A stretch of 6,209 nucleotides of DNA from NCBI GenBank assembly GCA_964449175.1, contig CAYUYH010000164.1:1-6209 (forward strand), in the 5' to 3' direction. The notes beneath the pieces are model-generated. The model did no database searches and was not told the origin of the DNA. It worked only from the letters and a program-made list of their open reading frames with translations. This document shows positions 6,128-6,209 of this stretch, piece by piece. The stretch's first letter is position 1, and each line of letters opens with the position of its first letter. A program made the translations under genes and the position numbers. This DNA comes from CAYUYH01 sp964449175 (GTDB taxonomy: Bacteria; Planctomycetota; Phycisphaerae; SM23-33).

Positions 6128-6209
6128 CTACCTCCGCCTGGCCAGCATCACCAGCGCCCCCGCGGCCACCACCAGCAGCGGCAGGACGACCAGGTAGCCG
6201 GCTCTCAGC
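6128..6209 (-). CDS. C-terminal end of a membrane protein, probably a GldG-type ABC transporter component
   Basis: Only the last 26 codons before the TAG at 6128-6130 are inside the window. They encode a hydrophobic helix, YLVVLPLLVVAAGALVML, ending in ARRR, that is, a C-terminal membrane span with positive residues at its end. This is how GldG-family (ABC-transporter auxiliary) proteins and related permeases end. Such a gene is the usual direct upstream neighbour of a DUF4340 gene. Its stop is 29 bases before the DUF4340 start, so the two are probably co-transcribed. The membrane segment is directly visible; the family name comes from context and could be wrong. Confidence 0.6.
   Translation of the reverse strand, partial: LRAGYLVVLPLLVVAAGALVMLARRR

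Overview
The window is GC-rich (about two thirds by eye) and reads as ordinary bacterial chromosome. All five genes lie on the minus strand. The best taxonomic hint is a single gene fusing type I 3-dehydroquinate dehydratase to shikimate dehydrogenase. Together with a GldG/DUF4340 pair and the base composition, it suggests a member of the PVC group, most likely Planctomycetota (Phycisphaerae-like). That placement is inference, because no rRNA or marker gene is present.

Reading in the direction of transcription (high to low coordinates): the window opens with the last 26 codons of a membrane protein, probably the GldG-type component of an ABC transporter. It is followed 29 bases later by a 775-residue membrane-anchored DUF4340 protein built of five tandem repeat units. 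After 114 bases comes the fused aroD-aroE gene (506 aa), for two consecutive steps of the shikimate pathway. A 359-base gap holds two near-identical strong hairpins, a weaker hairpin, a possible small ORF on the opposite strand and the argG leader. argG (405 aa, argininosuccinate synthase) follows. Its stop codon directly abuts six copies of an 8-bp tandem repeat, then an 11-bp-stem hairpin. Last is the start of a prepilin peptidase gene that runs off the left edge.

The transporter pair probably forms one transcription unit. The aromatic and arginine biosynthesis genes and the prepilin peptidase are co-directional neighbours without an obvious shared task. No CRISPR array, mobile element, tRNA or rRNA was seen. 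I found no convincing undescribed multi-gene system. The most notable items are the five-repeat DUF4340 architecture, the paired hairpins behind aroDE and the 8-bp repeat behind argG.
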